Assembly (NCBI GenBank): GCA_009692305.1
Contig: SHZK01000010.1
Coordinates: 1-64,000 of the forward strand
Reading direction: 5' to 3'
DNA: 64,000 bases
Source of the DNA: Gammaproteobacteria bacterium
GTDB lineage: Bacteria; Pseudomonadota; Gammaproteobacteria; Pseudomonadales; Pseudohongiellaceae
Position numbers and translations under genes: made by a program. Position 1 is the stretch's first letter. Every line of letters starts with the position of its first letter. Below the pieces are notes generated by a model. The model was not told where the DNA came from, ran no database searches, and was given only the letters and a program-made list of their open reading frames with translations. Positions 35,818 through 44,951 of this stretch are shown piece after piece.

Positions 35818-35961
35818 GGCATGGGGTGGTATTGGGGTTCAGCTGCGATCAAAGACCAGCGCCGAAGGAGCGAAAAAGACCGCTTTACAGGGCTTTTTCG
35901 GGATGGAGGGAACCGCGGAGCGGCGCGGGCTGCAGCGGAACCACAATACCACCCCGGTGCC
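35818..35961 (+). repeat. Covarying hairpin repeat, copy C
   Basis: 144-bp palindrome. Outer arms run GGCATGGGGTGGTATT and AATACCACCCCGGTGCC, then GGTTC and GAACC, then CAGCTGCG/CTGCAGCG, GACCAGCGCC/GGCGCGGGC, and the core CGAAAAAG/CTTTTTCG. The core agrees almost base for base with copy B. The outer arms are quite different from those of A and B but are complementary to each other. Confidence 0.85.
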
Positions 35962-36045
35962 GATCGAAGGGGACTGCTTCGAATCGAAGGCGAACTGCTT
36001 CGATTCGAAGTTGAAGTAAGCAAACAAGTGCGAGGCAAGATCAGT

Positions 36046-36135
36046 CGAGCTACTTTCCGCCCGACTCGTAGGTGATCATCTCCTCGCGACGCTGCGCGTC
36101 TGATTGCTCGGTGACGATCACCTCCGATCCGGGCT
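36046..36135 (+). repeat. 90-bp direct repeat R2, second copy
   Basis: Same element as at 35628-35717, in the same orientation 418 bases further on. The inner GACGC/GCGTC hairpin and the outer GGTGATC/GATCACC arms are both kept. Its end lies 16 bases from the stop of the spermidine-synthase-like gene. Confidence 0.85.
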
Positions 36136-36151
36136 CGACGCAGAGTTGAGG

Positions 36152-37054
36152 TTAATTGTCTCGCAATAAATTTGCTGGTGCATATTGGTCGGTCAGCACG
36201 CGCCTGCTCATATCCCAATCCACACGCGTAGTCAGCCGCGCCGGATATTCCAGCAAGGGGATGTCATATTTTTCAAGGCTTGGGGCCAGGCGTTGCGCCT
36301 CGGTGACGAGTGCTCCGCGCGGCGGCAGTGGCTTGAGCTGGGTGATGATGATGCGATTGCCTGAGGCTGGCATTTTGAAATTGAAAAATTCCGTGAACAC
36401 ACGTTGATACGTTACTGATTCATGATCATAGAAGCGGCTCATGGAAAAAGTATTGGCGACGAGCACGCCATCGTCAGCCATGATCGCCTTCACTTCTTCC
36501 AAAAACTCCATGGTCAGCAGGTGTTCTGGAATGTAATCACCGCCAAAGGCATCCAGCACAATGTAATCGTATTTCTTGCCGAGCAGACCTGTGCGCTTCA
36601 CGAACACTCTGGCATCGGCCACAGTCACCTTCATATTCGGATTTTCTTCGAAGAAGAAAAACTGATGAGCGACATTGACCACGGCCTGGTCCACTTCCAC
36701 GACATCAATCTCGGCATCGGGGAATAAATCAGTGAGCGTGGTGGGAATGGAACCACCACCGAGACCGGCAACAAGAATGGTTTTCGGATCTGGCTTCAGC
36801 AGCAGACCGGCGAAACTCATGCGCGTATAGGCGAATACCAGTTTGTCAGGTGTGCTCACATCGATACAAGTCTGGTTTCTGTCGCCACGATGCACATTGA
36901 ATATCAGACAGCGACGATCACCGGTTTGCACGACGGTGATATCACGATAAATAGAGCGTTCTTCATGGATGGTTTCAGCAGCGAAACTGCTGACGCTGTG
37001 CCCGCACAAAATTGTCAGCAATAACCTGCAAGCAACCAAGAGTTTATTTCTCAT
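36152..37054 (-). CDS. Spermidine-synthase-like methyltransferase-fold protein
   Basis: A 300-residue protein with an N-terminal hydrophobic helix (signal peptide or anchor, ending near SSFAAE) and a spermidine-synthase-like Rossmann domain. The nucleotide/dcSAM loop is VAGLGGGSIPT and the acidic strand end VVEVDQ; the catalytic-type Asp lies in VLDAFGGDYIP. In many bacteria this domain is fused to the membrane domain that is here a separate upstream gene. The start ATG overlaps the end of that gene by 11 bases. True aminopropyltransfer activity is not certain for this branch. Confidence 0.8.
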   Translation of the reverse strand: MRNKLLVACRLLLTILCGHSVSSFAAETIHEERSIYRDITVVQTGDRRCLIFNVHRGDRNQTCIDVSTPDKLVFAYTRMSFAGLLLKPDPKTILVAGLGGGSIPTTLTDLFPDAEIDVVEVDQAVVNVAHQFFFFEENPNMKVTVADARVFVKRTGLLGKKYDYIVLDAFGGDYIPEHLLTMEFLEEVKAIMADDGVLVANTFSMSRFYDHESVTYQRVFTEFFNFKMPASGNRIIITQLKPLPPRGALVTEAQRLAPSLEKYDIPLLEYPARLTTRVDWDMSRRVLTDQYAPANLLRDN

Positions 37055-37709
37055 GGCTTGGTACCCGAGCCGGACTTGGCTGCGCATTGCGCAAGTAATC
37101 GATCAGCAGGATCACGCCGCCGGCCATAAGCAAGGCCGCTATCGATCCCCACATGATCTGGTTTACATCAAACCACAATACAAAATAAAAGCTCGTGGCC
37201 AGGGTTCCGGCGGCACTGCCCAATGTGGAAATAAAGAACAGCTGACCCGCCATGTGACCGCTGTGATCCTGAGACTGCACCAGCAGCCGCACCGAATAGG
37301 GAGAGATCATACCCAGGATACCGATAGGCACAAAATACATGATGATGCAGGCGAGCAAGGAGCCATAACGCGGATCTTCTATATTCAGGAAAATTGGGCG
37401 CATGGTCAGATCTGCGAACAGGATGATGGGCAAGCAGAACAGTGCCGCACCAATGAAAAACAGGCCGAAGGTAGTGCCATTGGGATTGCGCGTCGACAGG
37501 CGCCCGCCAAGCAGGTAACCCATGGCCAGGGCGAGCATAAAAATCGTGATGATGCTGCCCCACACCACCTGACTGCCGCCAAAATACGGTGCCATGATGC
37601 GCGCGCCCAGCATCTCAATGGCCATGATGCAGAAGCCGCTGATGAAGGCCATGCTGATGATGAGCAGAGGCGGAAGCCCGCTGGATACAGCCCGTTTTTT
37701 ACTACTCAC
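37044..37709 (-). CDS. Membrane half of a split spermidine-synthase-like transporter
   Basis: A 221-residue membrane protein with six or seven helices, beginning FISGFCIMAIEMLGARIMAPYFG, which is the hallmark of the membrane domain of fused MFS/spermidine-synthase proteins. The helix containing SQVVWGSIITIFMLALAMGY is also typical. It starts with a GTG after AGGTAATTT. The catalytic-domain gene follows with an 11-base overlap, so the pair is probably one functional unit. Confidence 0.82.
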   Translation of the reverse strand: MSSKKRAVSSGLPPLLIISMAFISGFCIMAIEMLGARIMAPYFGGSQVVWGSIITIFMLALAMGYLLGGRLSTRNPNGTTFGLFFIGAALFCLPIILFADLTMRPIFLNIEDPRYGSLLACIIMYFVPIGILGMISPYSVRLLVQSQDHSGHMAGQLFFISTLGSAAGTLATSFYFVLWFDVNQIMWGSIAALLMAGGVILLIDYLRNAQPSPARVPSHEK

Positions 37710-37892
37710 AAATTACCTGCCCTATCAGTCAAGGACCGCTAAAGTATCATTGACTGACCCGCAAATAAAATGATTCCGCACCCTGTGCCTGTGAGCAAGC
37801 TTGGGAAGCCGGCTGCAGTTGGCTGCATTGAGTGAGAAATCCGAGTTGTTAAATTGCGCACCTGGCACCACTCAAAGCAATTTTAGTGAAGA

Positions 37893-38687
37893 CTACTTTT
37901 TGCTGCCAAGGTGACGACCGCCATCGATGGCGATAACCTGACCAGTCATGTACCTGGCCGCGGGTGATACAAGGTACAGCGCGAGACCAGCGATATCTGC
38001 CTGATTACCGATGCGTCCTAATGGATTCTCCTGCTCGATCTGTGCGCGATGCTGGCTCAGCGTCCAGTCCATCATCTGGCTCTCGAATGCACCCGGCGCG
38101 ATAGCATTTACGGTCACGCCTTTCGGTGCCAGTCTTACGGCCAGGTTTTTGGTGAGAAAATGCACCGCTGCCTTGCTGGCGCCATAGGCGAAATTATCCA
38201 TGGAAGACACTCGCAAGCCATCGATGGAACCGATGTTGATCACACGGCTCGGATTGGCCGGGCTCGCACCCTCGCGCAGCAATGGCATCAGGTCGCGAGT
38301 CAGCATGAAGATCGCTTTCACGTTGATGTTCATCACCTTGTCATAGCCTTCCTCGGGATACTCCTCGAACGGCGCACCCCAGGCGGCACCGGCATTATTT
38401 ACCAGAATATCCAGTCGCTTCTCTCTGGCTTTGAATTCACTGACAAATGCTGCGCGTCCGGCACTGGTGGAGAGATCGGCTGGCAAGGCGATACATGCGC
38501 CGGCACCGAGCGCTGACAATTCTGCTGCAGTCGCTGCACAGGCCTGGGCTTTGCGCGCGGTGATATAGGTCTTGATGCCATTCTCGACAAAGCCGGTGGC
38601 GATCATCTTGCCGATGCCACGGGAGCCGCCGGTGACAATTGCGATCTTGCCGGATACAGAGAACAGCGAATTGATGTTTAAAGACAT
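37893..38687 (-). CDS. Short-chain dehydrogenase/reductase
   Basis: A 264-residue SDR. The nucleotide motif is TGGSRGIG, the structural motif NNAG, and the catalytic Ser and YxxxK (YGASK) are present; the end IAIDGGRHL is typical. It is the last gene of a five-gene leftward operon with two acyl-CoA dehydrogenases, a phosphatase and a kinase-like protein, so it likely acts on a hydroxyacyl or ketoacyl intermediate. AGGATTACCCC precedes the ATG. Confidence 0.93.
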   Translation of the reverse strand: MSLNINSLFSVSGKIAIVTGGSRGIGKMIATGFVENGIKTYITARKAQACAATAAELSALGAGACIALPADLSTSAGRAAFVSEFKAREKRLDILVNNAGAAWGAPFEEYPEEGYDKVMNINVKAIFMLTRDLMPLLREGASPANPSRVINIGSIDGLRVSSMDNFAYGASKAAVHFLTKNLAVRLAPKGVTVNAIAPGAFESQMMDWTLSQHRAQIEQENPLGRIGNQADIAGLALYLVSPAARYMTGQVIAIDGGRHLGSKK

Positions 38688-38737
38688 GGGGTAATCCTGT
38701 GATAGTTATTAGGCGATGCCAGTGGCTGGCGCCGAAC

Positions 38738-39817
38738 TCAAGTGGAAATCTTGCCTGCCATGATCAACTCGCACATTTGTTGCAGGATGATGGTTTTCTT
38801 CACCATCATCTTGAAACGTATATCCTGAGTCAGGCCGTGGTAATAACGATAATAAATCTGCTGCCCAATCACCGCCAGACGAAACAGGCCAAAGCAGTAA
38901 TAGAAAGGAAAATTGTTTACTGACAAGCCAGTGCGCTGCTGGAAGCGTGCAATGATCTGCCGTCGCGTCGGCGCACCCTCGACATCGCTCGGCATATTGC
39001 GGTATTCGCGGAAGAAATCCGGGTCGCCGGTCTCCACCCAATAGCCGAGCGTACAACCGAGATCCATTAACGGATCGCCAACTGTAGCCATTTCCCAATC
39101 CAGCACTCCGATTACCTGTTGCGGGTTGGAGGCAGAGAAGATCACGTTATCCATCTTATAATCGTTATGAATCACGCTGGCCTTGCCACTCTCTGCCGGC
39201 ATATTGTCCTGCAGCCATTGCATGGTCGCGTCGCAATTCGCGGTATCAGGCGTCATGGCATCAGCCCAGCGTTTGCACCAGCCATCCACCTGTCTATGTA
39301 CGTAACCCACCGGCTTGCCAAAAGTATCCAGCCCGGCTGCCACCAGGTCTACCGAATGTAATTCACCCAACACGTCGAAGAAGTTGAACAATTGCTGGCG
39401 AATCTGGTCAGGCGTCATCTTTAACTGCGGCGGGTATTCGCGGCGAATTACCAGACCCTCGATATAATTCATCAGGTAAAAATCGCAACCGATGATGCTT
39501 TGATCCTGGCAGAAATGAATCGGTATGGGCCCGTAAGGAAAAACGTTTTGCAAGGCAGACAGAATCTTGTATTCACGGGACATATCGTGCGCCGACTTGA
39601 CCGTGGAGCCAAAGGGCGGGCGGCGCAGCACCCATTTATCGCTGCCACTGCTCAGCAAATAGGTAAGATTGGAAAAACCACCGGGGAATTGCTGCAATTT
39701 GAGATTGGCAACCTTGCTGCCCAACACTGGCTGCAAGTATTGCCGTAACTGCTCGAGGTCCAATTCCTCACCAGCCCGAATTGTGCCTGCCTTATCTACC
39801 AAACTGGAATCTGTCAC
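38738..39817 (-). CDS. ACAD10/11-like aminoglycoside-phosphotransferase-fold kinase
   Basis: A 359-residue kinase-fold protein. The catalytic loop is HNDYKMDN, and the metal-binding motif LDWEMATVGDP follows, as in the APH family. The opening PGGFSNLTYLL is the nucleotide loop. Human ACAD10/11 and the bacterial LvaA-type kinases with these motifs phosphorylate 4-hydroxyacyl-CoAs, after which an acyl-CoA dehydrogenase-like enzyme removes phosphate. Its operon partners here are two acyl-CoA dehydrogenases and an SDR, which fits that role. The GTG start has AAAGGAT upstream. Confidence 0.88.
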   Translation of the reverse strand: MTDSSLVDKAGTIRAGEELDLEQLRQYLQPVLGSKVANLKLQQFPGGFSNLTYLLSSGSDKWVLRRPPFGSTVKSAHDMSREYKILSALQNVFPYGPIPIHFCQDQSIIGCDFYLMNYIEGLVIRREYPPQLKMTPDQIRQQLFNFFDVLGELHSVDLVAAGLDTFGKPVGYVHRQVDGWCKRWADAMTPDTANCDATMQWLQDNMPAESGKASVIHNDYKMDNVIFSASNPQQVIGVLDWEMATVGDPLMDLGCTLGYWVETGDPDFFREYRNMPSDVEGAPTRRQIIARFQQRTGLSVNNFPFYYCFGLFRLAVIGQQIYYRYYHGLTQDIRFKMMVKKTIILQQMCELIMAGKIST

Positions 39818-39837
39818 GCGCTATCCTTTCACCAAGA

Positions 39838-40548
39838 CTACCGGTAGGTAATCATGTGCTGCAATCCGGGACGTTCCAGATGCGGCAGGTTATTAAACTG
39901 GGTGAGCGAGATCTTGCCATTGCCGTACTTGATCCGCGTCACGGAGCTATTATGCACCATCCAGTTTGTCGTAATAACCTGTTCGTCGGGAAATTGCAGA
40001 ACTCTTTGCAGGGCCATGGCGATGACGCCGCCGGATGTGGAAAGCAGCACACGACTGCCGCTGCCGTGTTGCGCCATGAGTGTATCGAGCACACCGTATA
40101 CGCGCTGGCGGAAGTCCTGCCAGTGTTCAAACCCCGTGTCGTCCGAGCGGGGTTGCAACTGGTTCGTGATCCATTTTGCAGTCGCTGCCTCGAACAGCGT
40201 CTGAAATAGTTTTGCTTCCTTTATAGGGAATTGCGGCGGCGGATCGAAGCCTTCAGAACGCGCGTGGTCGCGCAGATAGAGCTGGATTAGCGGATCGCCA
40301 TTGTATTCATTCAGATGGGCGTGTTCGACCAGTTGCAGCGGTTGCTTGCGGCCCAACTCCAGTAATTCGCTCGCAGTTTCCTTCTGCCGCAGCAGACTGC
40401 CGCTGTAAATTGCATCGAAGCGCTCGCCGGTGTCCTGCCAATGCTGCGCCAGCAAGCGTACCTGTTCGATACCACGTTCACTTAACTTGTCATAGGACGC
40501 TGTGCCGAAAGACGCCTGTCCGTGTCGCACTAGGATCAGCTCACTCAT
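39838..40548 (-). CDS. Histidine phosphatase family protein
   Basis: A 236-residue protein of the phosphoglycerate mutase-like family. The catalytic RHG motif is right at the N-terminus (LVRHGQASFG) and the second histidine region is near VLLSTSGGVIA, where the usual His appears replaced (STSGG instead of SHGG). This replacement of the second catalytic histidine position is a possible sign of altered activity. I use the ATG at 40548, seven bases after AGGATGG. It sits between the second acyl-CoA dehydrogenase and the kinase in the operon. Confidence 0.85.
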   Translation of the reverse strand: MSELILVRHGQASFGTASYDKLSERGIEQVRLLAQHWQDTGERFDAIYSGSLLRQKETASELLELGRKQPLQLVEHAHLNEYNGDPLIQLYLRDHARSEGFDPPPQFPIKEAKLFQTLFEAATAKWITNQLQPRSDDTGFEHWQDFRQRVYGVLDTLMAQHGSGSRVLLSTSGGVIAMALQRVLQFPDEQVITTNWMVHNSSVTRIKYGNGKISLTQFNNLPHLERPGLQHMITYR

Positions 40549-40598
40549 AACCATCCTGCCTGTGCATCAGTGCTCGACACGCGCCGCTACCAGCAGTT

Positions 40599-41732
40599 TC
40601 AGAGCGACGCGAAGCGAGCGGCGTGGAAGTCGCCATTGCCAAACAACAAATCGATGGCGGTGACACGCTTGAACAGATGGGCGACGTCCAGCTCGTCGGT
40701 CATGCCAATACCACCGTGAATCTGGATCGCTTCCTGGCTGACTTTTTTGATGGCCTTGCCAATGCGGCACTTGGCGGCAGAGACTGCCTTGCTCTTTTCC
40801 TGTGCACTGTCTTTGCTGTCCAATATCATGGCGGCGCGCAGCACGATGGAACGTGCCAGCTGACATTCGATGAACATGTCTGCCATGCGGTGTTGCAGTG
40901 CCTGGAAACTGCCGATTGGCACATCGAATTGCTTGCGTGTCTTGCTGTATTCCACGGTCTTGCGCAGCAGTGCTTCCAGTGCGCCTACCGCTTCAGCACT
41001 CACCGCCACCGTGGCGCGATCGATCACGACATTGAGTCCGTCAAGCGCCGCACCAGCAGCACCGAGCCTGGATGCGACCGGCACCCGCACGGACTTGAAT
41101 TGAATCTGCGCCGCTTGCCTGCCATCCACTGTTGGATACTTTGTCATGCTTACGTCAGCGGTCTTGCTGTCGACCAGGAACACAGAAATTCCCCGGGCAG
41201 CAGTCGCTGCTCCGGATTCGCGCGCCGTCACCAGCAAGTGCTGCGCCGCAGGGCCGTTCAGTACCAGAATCTTGGTACCATCGAGAATCACCTCATCGCC
41301 TTTGCGCACCGCTGTGGTGGTGACATTGGCAAGATTGAAGCGACTACCGGCTTCGGCATAGGCCAGCGCCAACTGCAATTCGCCGCCCATGATCTGTGGC
41401 AACAATGCGGACTTCTGTGCGCTACTGCCAAGCTCACTGATCAAGCCGCCGCACAGTATTGCAGTCGGTAAAAACGGCTCCACCAGCATGGCCCTGCCGA
41501 ATTCTTCCATCATCACCATCAAGTCCACTGCGCGGCCACCGAAGCCACCATCGGCTTCATTGAAGGGCACTGTTAACCAACCCAGCTCGGCGAATAACTG
41601 CCAGTTGGCTGCGCTGTATCCGGCCGCACTTGCCATGATTTTCTTGCGAGTATCGAAATCGTAATTTTTGTGCACAAATTTCTGCACGCTTTCCTGCAAC
41701 ATCTGCTGTTCTTCTGAATATGAAAAATCCAC
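40599..41732 (-). CDS. Acyl-CoA dehydrogenase, smaller subunit of a pair
   Basis: A 377-residue enzyme beginning at a GTG with an AGAGGA ribosome site (translation DFSYSEEQQMLQESVQKF). It has the shorter-subunit features IQIHGGIGMTDELDVAHLFKRV at the C-terminus and a variable FAD loop. It follows the longer partner by about 75 bases, repeating the paired arrangement at 24-26 kb. The pair probably forms one heteromeric enzyme, which is inference. Confidence 0.9.
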   Translation of the reverse strand: MDFSYSEEQQMLQESVQKFVHKNYDFDTRKKIMASAAGYSAANWQLFAELGWLTVPFNEADGGFGGRAVDLMVMMEEFGRAMLVEPFLPTAILCGGLISELGSSAQKSALLPQIMGGELQLALAYAEAGSRFNLANVTTTAVRKGDEVILDGTKILVLNGPAAQHLLVTARESGAATAARGISVFLVDSKTADVSMTKYPTVDGRQAAQIQFKSVRVPVASRLGAAGAALDGLNVVIDRATVAVSAEAVGALEALLRKTVEYSKTRKQFDVPIGSFQALQHRMADMFIECQLARSIVLRAAMILDSKDSAQEKSKAVSAAKCRIGKAIKKVSQEAIQIHGGIGMTDELDVAHLFKRVTAIDLLFGNGDFHAARFASL

Positions 41733-41806
41733 TGGTAATCCTCTTGCCTGATTAACGCTTGTTAGGGTCCAACTTGCCAAGGTGCCTGGTATTAAACTAC
41801 TGCCTG

Positions 41807-43006
41807 TCAGAGCCCAAGGACCGCTTTACAAATAATGTTGCGCTGCACTTCGTTGGAACCACCGAAGATTGTCAGCTTCCTGTTGTTGAAATACGTCAGG
41901 GCGGCGGCAGCGGAATTGCCCGGGCCGATATGGACACCCTGAAAGCCTTCCTCGAACTGGTCTGGCAAAAATGGCAGCGAGTGATAGGCAGCCAGCTCGA
42001 CGAATAGTTCGTCCATTGACTGCGCCAGTTCGGTGCCGACTATTTTCAGAATGGATGACTCTGGACCGGGCGCCTTGCCGACACTTAACGCCGCCAGAGT
42101 CCGCAACTCTGCATATTCCAGCGCCAACAGTTCAATCTCGGCGCGAGCAAGCTTGTGCCTGAAACCGGGATTATTGGCCATGCTGCCGCCAAAACCGTCA
42201 TCGGTATTGGCAGCGATCCGTTGCAACGCCAATAAACGGCGCTTGCCTCTGGGCACGCCGGCAATATTGGTGCGCTCGTGGGTAAGCAAAACCTTGGCAT
42301 AGGTCCAGCCCTTGTTCTCTTCACCGATCAGGTTGTTGGCCGGGACCCGCACATCATCGAAAAAGACCTCGTTGACTTCCGGGTGCCCGTCCAGCAATAC
42401 GATGGGCTTCAAACTTACACCAGGTGTTTTCATGTCGATTAACAGAAAGCTGATGCCTTCCTGCTTCTTCACTGTGTTATCAGTGCGCACCAGACAAAAT
42501 ATCCAGTCAGCAAACTGGCCATAGGTATTCCAGGTCTTGCTGCCATTGACCACATAGTGATCGCCATCACGTATGGCCGTGGTTTTCAGGGACGCGAGAT
42601 CAGAACCGGAATTTGGTTCGGAATAGCCCTGGCACCACCATACGTTGCTTTCGAGAATATCGGGCAGGAAACGCTGTGTCTGCTCGGCCGAGCCATAAGC
42701 CATGATTACCGGGGCGACCATCTTCATACCAAATGGCACTGGCTCCGGAGCACCAACCAGACCCATCTCGGTGGCGAATATATATTTCTCGGTAGCGGTC
42801 CAACCGGTGCCGCCGTGCTCCACTGGCCAATTAGGCGCAGCCCAGCCTTTCTGATACAGAATTTTCTGCCAACGAACAGTTTCGGCCTTGGACAAGCGGA
42901 TATTGGCATCGATTTTTTGTTTCATTTCGGCCGGGAATTCATTCTGCATAAATTCGCGCACGTCCTTCTGAAACACTATTTCCTCGGCGGTAAATTCTGC
43001 ATTCAC
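41807..43006 (-). CDS. Acyl-CoA dehydrogenase, larger subunit of a pair
   Basis: A 399-residue enzyme of the longer type. It carries WCQGYSEPNSGSDLASLKTTA and the C-terminal IFGGSNEVQRNIICKAVLGL. The GTG at 43006 is chosen because AGGAG lies seven bases upstream and relatives start there. It is the first gene of the operon that includes the kinase and phosphatase. Like the pair at 24-26 kb, its unequal partner hints at a bulky or cyclic acyl-CoA substrate. Confidence 0.9.
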   Translation of the reverse strand: MNAEFTAEEIVFQKDVREFMQNEFPAEMKQKIDANIRLSKAETVRWQKILYQKGWAAPNWPVEHGGTGWTATEKYIFATEMGLVGAPEPVPFGMKMVAPVIMAYGSAEQTQRFLPDILESNVWWCQGYSEPNSGSDLASLKTTAIRDGDHYVVNGSKTWNTYGQFADWIFCLVRTDNTVKKQEGISFLLIDMKTPGVSLKPIVLLDGHPEVNEVFFDDVRVPANNLIGEENKGWTYAKVLLTHERTNIAGVPRGKRRLLALQRIAANTDDGFGGSMANNPGFRHKLARAEIELLALEYAELRTLAALSVGKAPGPESSILKIVGTELAQSMDELFVELAAYHSLPFLPDQFEEGFQGVHIGPGNSAAAALTYFNNRKLTIFGGSNEVQRNIICKAVLGL

Positions 43007-43320
43007 ATGACTTCTCCTGGGTGAAAAACCAGCGCAGGGTAACATTTATGCCCGCCTTTGATAAGCAATTTCGAGCGCGTGTTCGGTAGCTGAAGGCCAG
43101 TAACCGCGCTAGTTGTAGGCATATCGAGCATTTTTGAAGTGGCGCCGCCACCACCACAAAATAGTGCTGACTCATTGGAATTACGGGGGTGGTTGCTGTA
43201 TGCTATGCACGCGTCAAAAACCGCAGTAAATCCAACAATACCCACAAGCTTGTTATAGCTTACACACAATTCTCCCGAGACCTTTACCCACAATGAAGGA
43301 ACCGGGACGCAGGAGTCCGC
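43007..43320. other. Divergent intergenic region upstream of the Pal-like gene
   Basis: This 314-base gap separates the leftward acyl-CoA operon from the rightward Pal-like gene and must carry both promoters. I see no gene, no clear hairpin and no confident promoter hexamers. An AGGAG ribosome site for the Pal-like gene lies at the right edge. Confidence 0.5.
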
Positions 43321-43860
43321 ATGACTATTAACCGTTTTACCAAAACCCTGATCTTATTGATTACCCTGACCAGCATCGTGGCTTGTCGCTCCAGCAGCGA
43401 AGAAGCCGCCAACGCCCCTGCTGCCCAAACCGAGTCCGGCATTGATGCAACGACTCGTCGCGCACAAGAGCTGGCCGCAGAGCGCGCCGCGCGCGAAGCA
43501 GAAGCCGCAGAACGTATGCGAGTAGCTGCACTTAACACGAAGGTGTTCTATTTTGATTTCGATTTGGCTGAGTTCCGTCAGGCTGATCGTGATGTGCTGA
43601 CCTTTCATGCCCGCGACCTGGCTGCAAATTCCAGTAAGCGCATTCGGCTTGAAGGTCATGCCGACGAACGCGGTACCCGCGAATACAACCTGGCCCTCGG
43701 CGAGCGCCGCGCTAACGGTATCCTCAATTACCTGATCGTGAACGGTGCCGCACGTGCCCAGATCGAAGTGGTGAGCTATGGCGAAGAACGCCCTGCTGCT
43801 ACCGCAACCAATGAAGATGCCTATCAGCGCAATCGTCGCGTTGAAATCGTCAGCCCCTAG
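43321..43860 (+). CDS. pal: Pal/OmpA-family peptidoglycan-associated lipoprotein
   Basis: A 179-residue outer-membrane lipoprotein. The signal peptide ends in a lipobox VAC (Cys 22), then a charged Glu/Ala/Arg-rich linker (about 45-70), and an OmpA-like peptidoglycan-binding domain with FYFDFDLAEF, the LEGHADERGTREYNLALGERRA motif and a final NRRVEI. In the usual setting pal follows tolB; here it stands alone, so it may be a second Pal-like protein. A good terminator follows. Confidence 0.88.
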   Translation: MTINRFTKTLILLITLTSIVACRSSSEEAANAPAAQTESGIDATTRRAQELAAERAAREAEAAERMRVAALNTKVFYFDFDLAEFRQADRDVLTFHARDLAANSSKRIRLEGHADERGTREYNLALGERRANGILNYLIVNGAARAQIEVVSYGEERPAATATNEDAYQRNRRVEIVSP

Positions 43861-43920
43861 GAGTTGGCGAAGCGCTTTTAACTGCTGCATTTCAGCTTTT
43901 AAATTCTAAAGACAAGAAAC

Positions 43921-43954
43921 TGGCCGAACCTGAAAAGATTCGGCCATTTTTTTT
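43921..43954. terminator. Bidirectional rho-independent terminator
   Basis: TGGCCGAA (43921-43928) pairs perfectly with TTCGGCCA (43939-43946), followed by eight T on the plus strand. On the minus strand the hairpin is followed by AGTTTCTTGTCTTT. It lies between the pal stop and the stop of the leftward esterase, so it can end both transcripts. Confidence 0.88.
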
Positions 43955-43976
43955 GGCGGCAGTTTGTAGCGGAGTA

Positions 43977-44951
43977 TTAGCTGGCGAGCGCCTTGCGCAG
44001 CACCTGACCCATCTGGGTGAGAGCCGTCATGCCAGCAGGGATACCACCAGCGAAGGAAATGAAAGCATGGATCATGTCGGTGTAACACACATGTTCTGTG
44101 GCAACCCCATACTCCGCCAATCGCGAGGCAAAAGCATAACCTTCGTCGCGTATGGGATCGAAGCCTGCTGTCAGCAAAAATGCCGGTGGTAATCCGTGCA
44201 GGTCAGCGCGCATGGCTGACACCTGTGCATCCAGAGCCCGCTCGGGATTTTCCAGGAAATGATCGCGAAACCAGATCATATTGTCCCGGGTCAGAAAATA
44301 GCCTTGCGCAAAATCTTTGATGGATGGAAAGCTCATCGTGTAATCAGTAGCAGGGTAAATCAGCAGCTGGAATGCTGGTTGCGGGAATCCGGATTGTTTA
44401 CACGCCAAAGCAACGGCGATGGTGAGATTGCCACCGGCGCTATCGCCCCCGATCGCGATGCGCTGTCGATCTACGCCCAGCATTGCACTCTGGTTGTAGA
44501 CCCATTGCAAGGCCGCAAACCCATCCGCATAAATCGCTGCTGATTTGACCCCAGGCGCCAGACGATATTCGATGGAAATCACCGTACAGCCTGACAGTGC
44601 CGCCAGTTGCTGCGTCACCGTGTCATAGGTATTGATATCTCCCAACACGTAGCCACCACCGTGGTAATACACCAACACTGGTTGCAGTCCTGGGGGTTGA
44701 TCGAGAGGACGATACAAGCGTGCTGCTATTTCTGCTGCACCGGTATCGATTGTATAGTTTTCTATCGCGGCCATTGCACAAGCTTGCGGCGCATAGGGGT
44801 TGCCACGCTCAGCACGCAGCTTGCGCGCCTCCTCGGGAGAACACGCATGCAATGGTTTCAATTTCTCGGCAGCCTGCGCGATTTGCTGCGCAATCGGGTG
44901 TGGCTGCGCGGCGCGCTCGGCCCTGGCACTGATGCAGACAGCTGCGCTCAC
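43977..44951 (-). CDS. Alpha/beta hydrolase (hormone-sensitive-lipase type esterase)
   Basis: A 324-residue esterase. The oxyanion motif HGGGYVLGD and nucleophile elbow GGDSAGGN are intact; the catalytic Asp lies in TAGFDPIRDEG and the His near MIHAF. The family cleaves short acyl esters. Its GTG start overlaps the stop of the Lnb-like gene in a GTGA, so the two are coupled. No signal peptide. Confidence 0.92.
   Translation of the reverse strand: MSAAVCISARAERAAQPHPIAQQIAQAAEKLKPLHACSPEEARKLRAERGNPYAPQACAMAAIENYTIDTGAAEIAARLYRPLDQPPGLQPVLVYYHGGGYVLGDINTYDTVTQQLAALSGCTVISIEYRLAPGVKSAAIYADGFAALQWVYNQSAMLGVDRQRIAIGGDSAGGNLTIAVALACKQSGFPQPAFQLLIYPATDYTMSFPSIKDFAQGYFLTRDNMIWFRDHFLENPERALDAQVSAMRADLHGLPPAFLLTAGFDPIRDEGYAFASRLAEYGVATEHVCYTDMIHAFISFAGGIPAGMTALTQMGQVLRKALAS

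Larger units (their letters stand above)
35518..36151. other. Repeat-rich gap between convergent genes
   Basis: This 634-base gap has no credible gene. It is built of two 90-bp direct repeats (35628-35717 and 36046-36135) on either side of covarying hairpin repeat copy C. Between copy C and the second direct repeat are short repeats of CTGCTTCGA-type words. The whole looks like a composite of small mobile or structural repeats inserted between the fadH-like and the spermidine-synthase-like genes. Confidence 0.65.
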
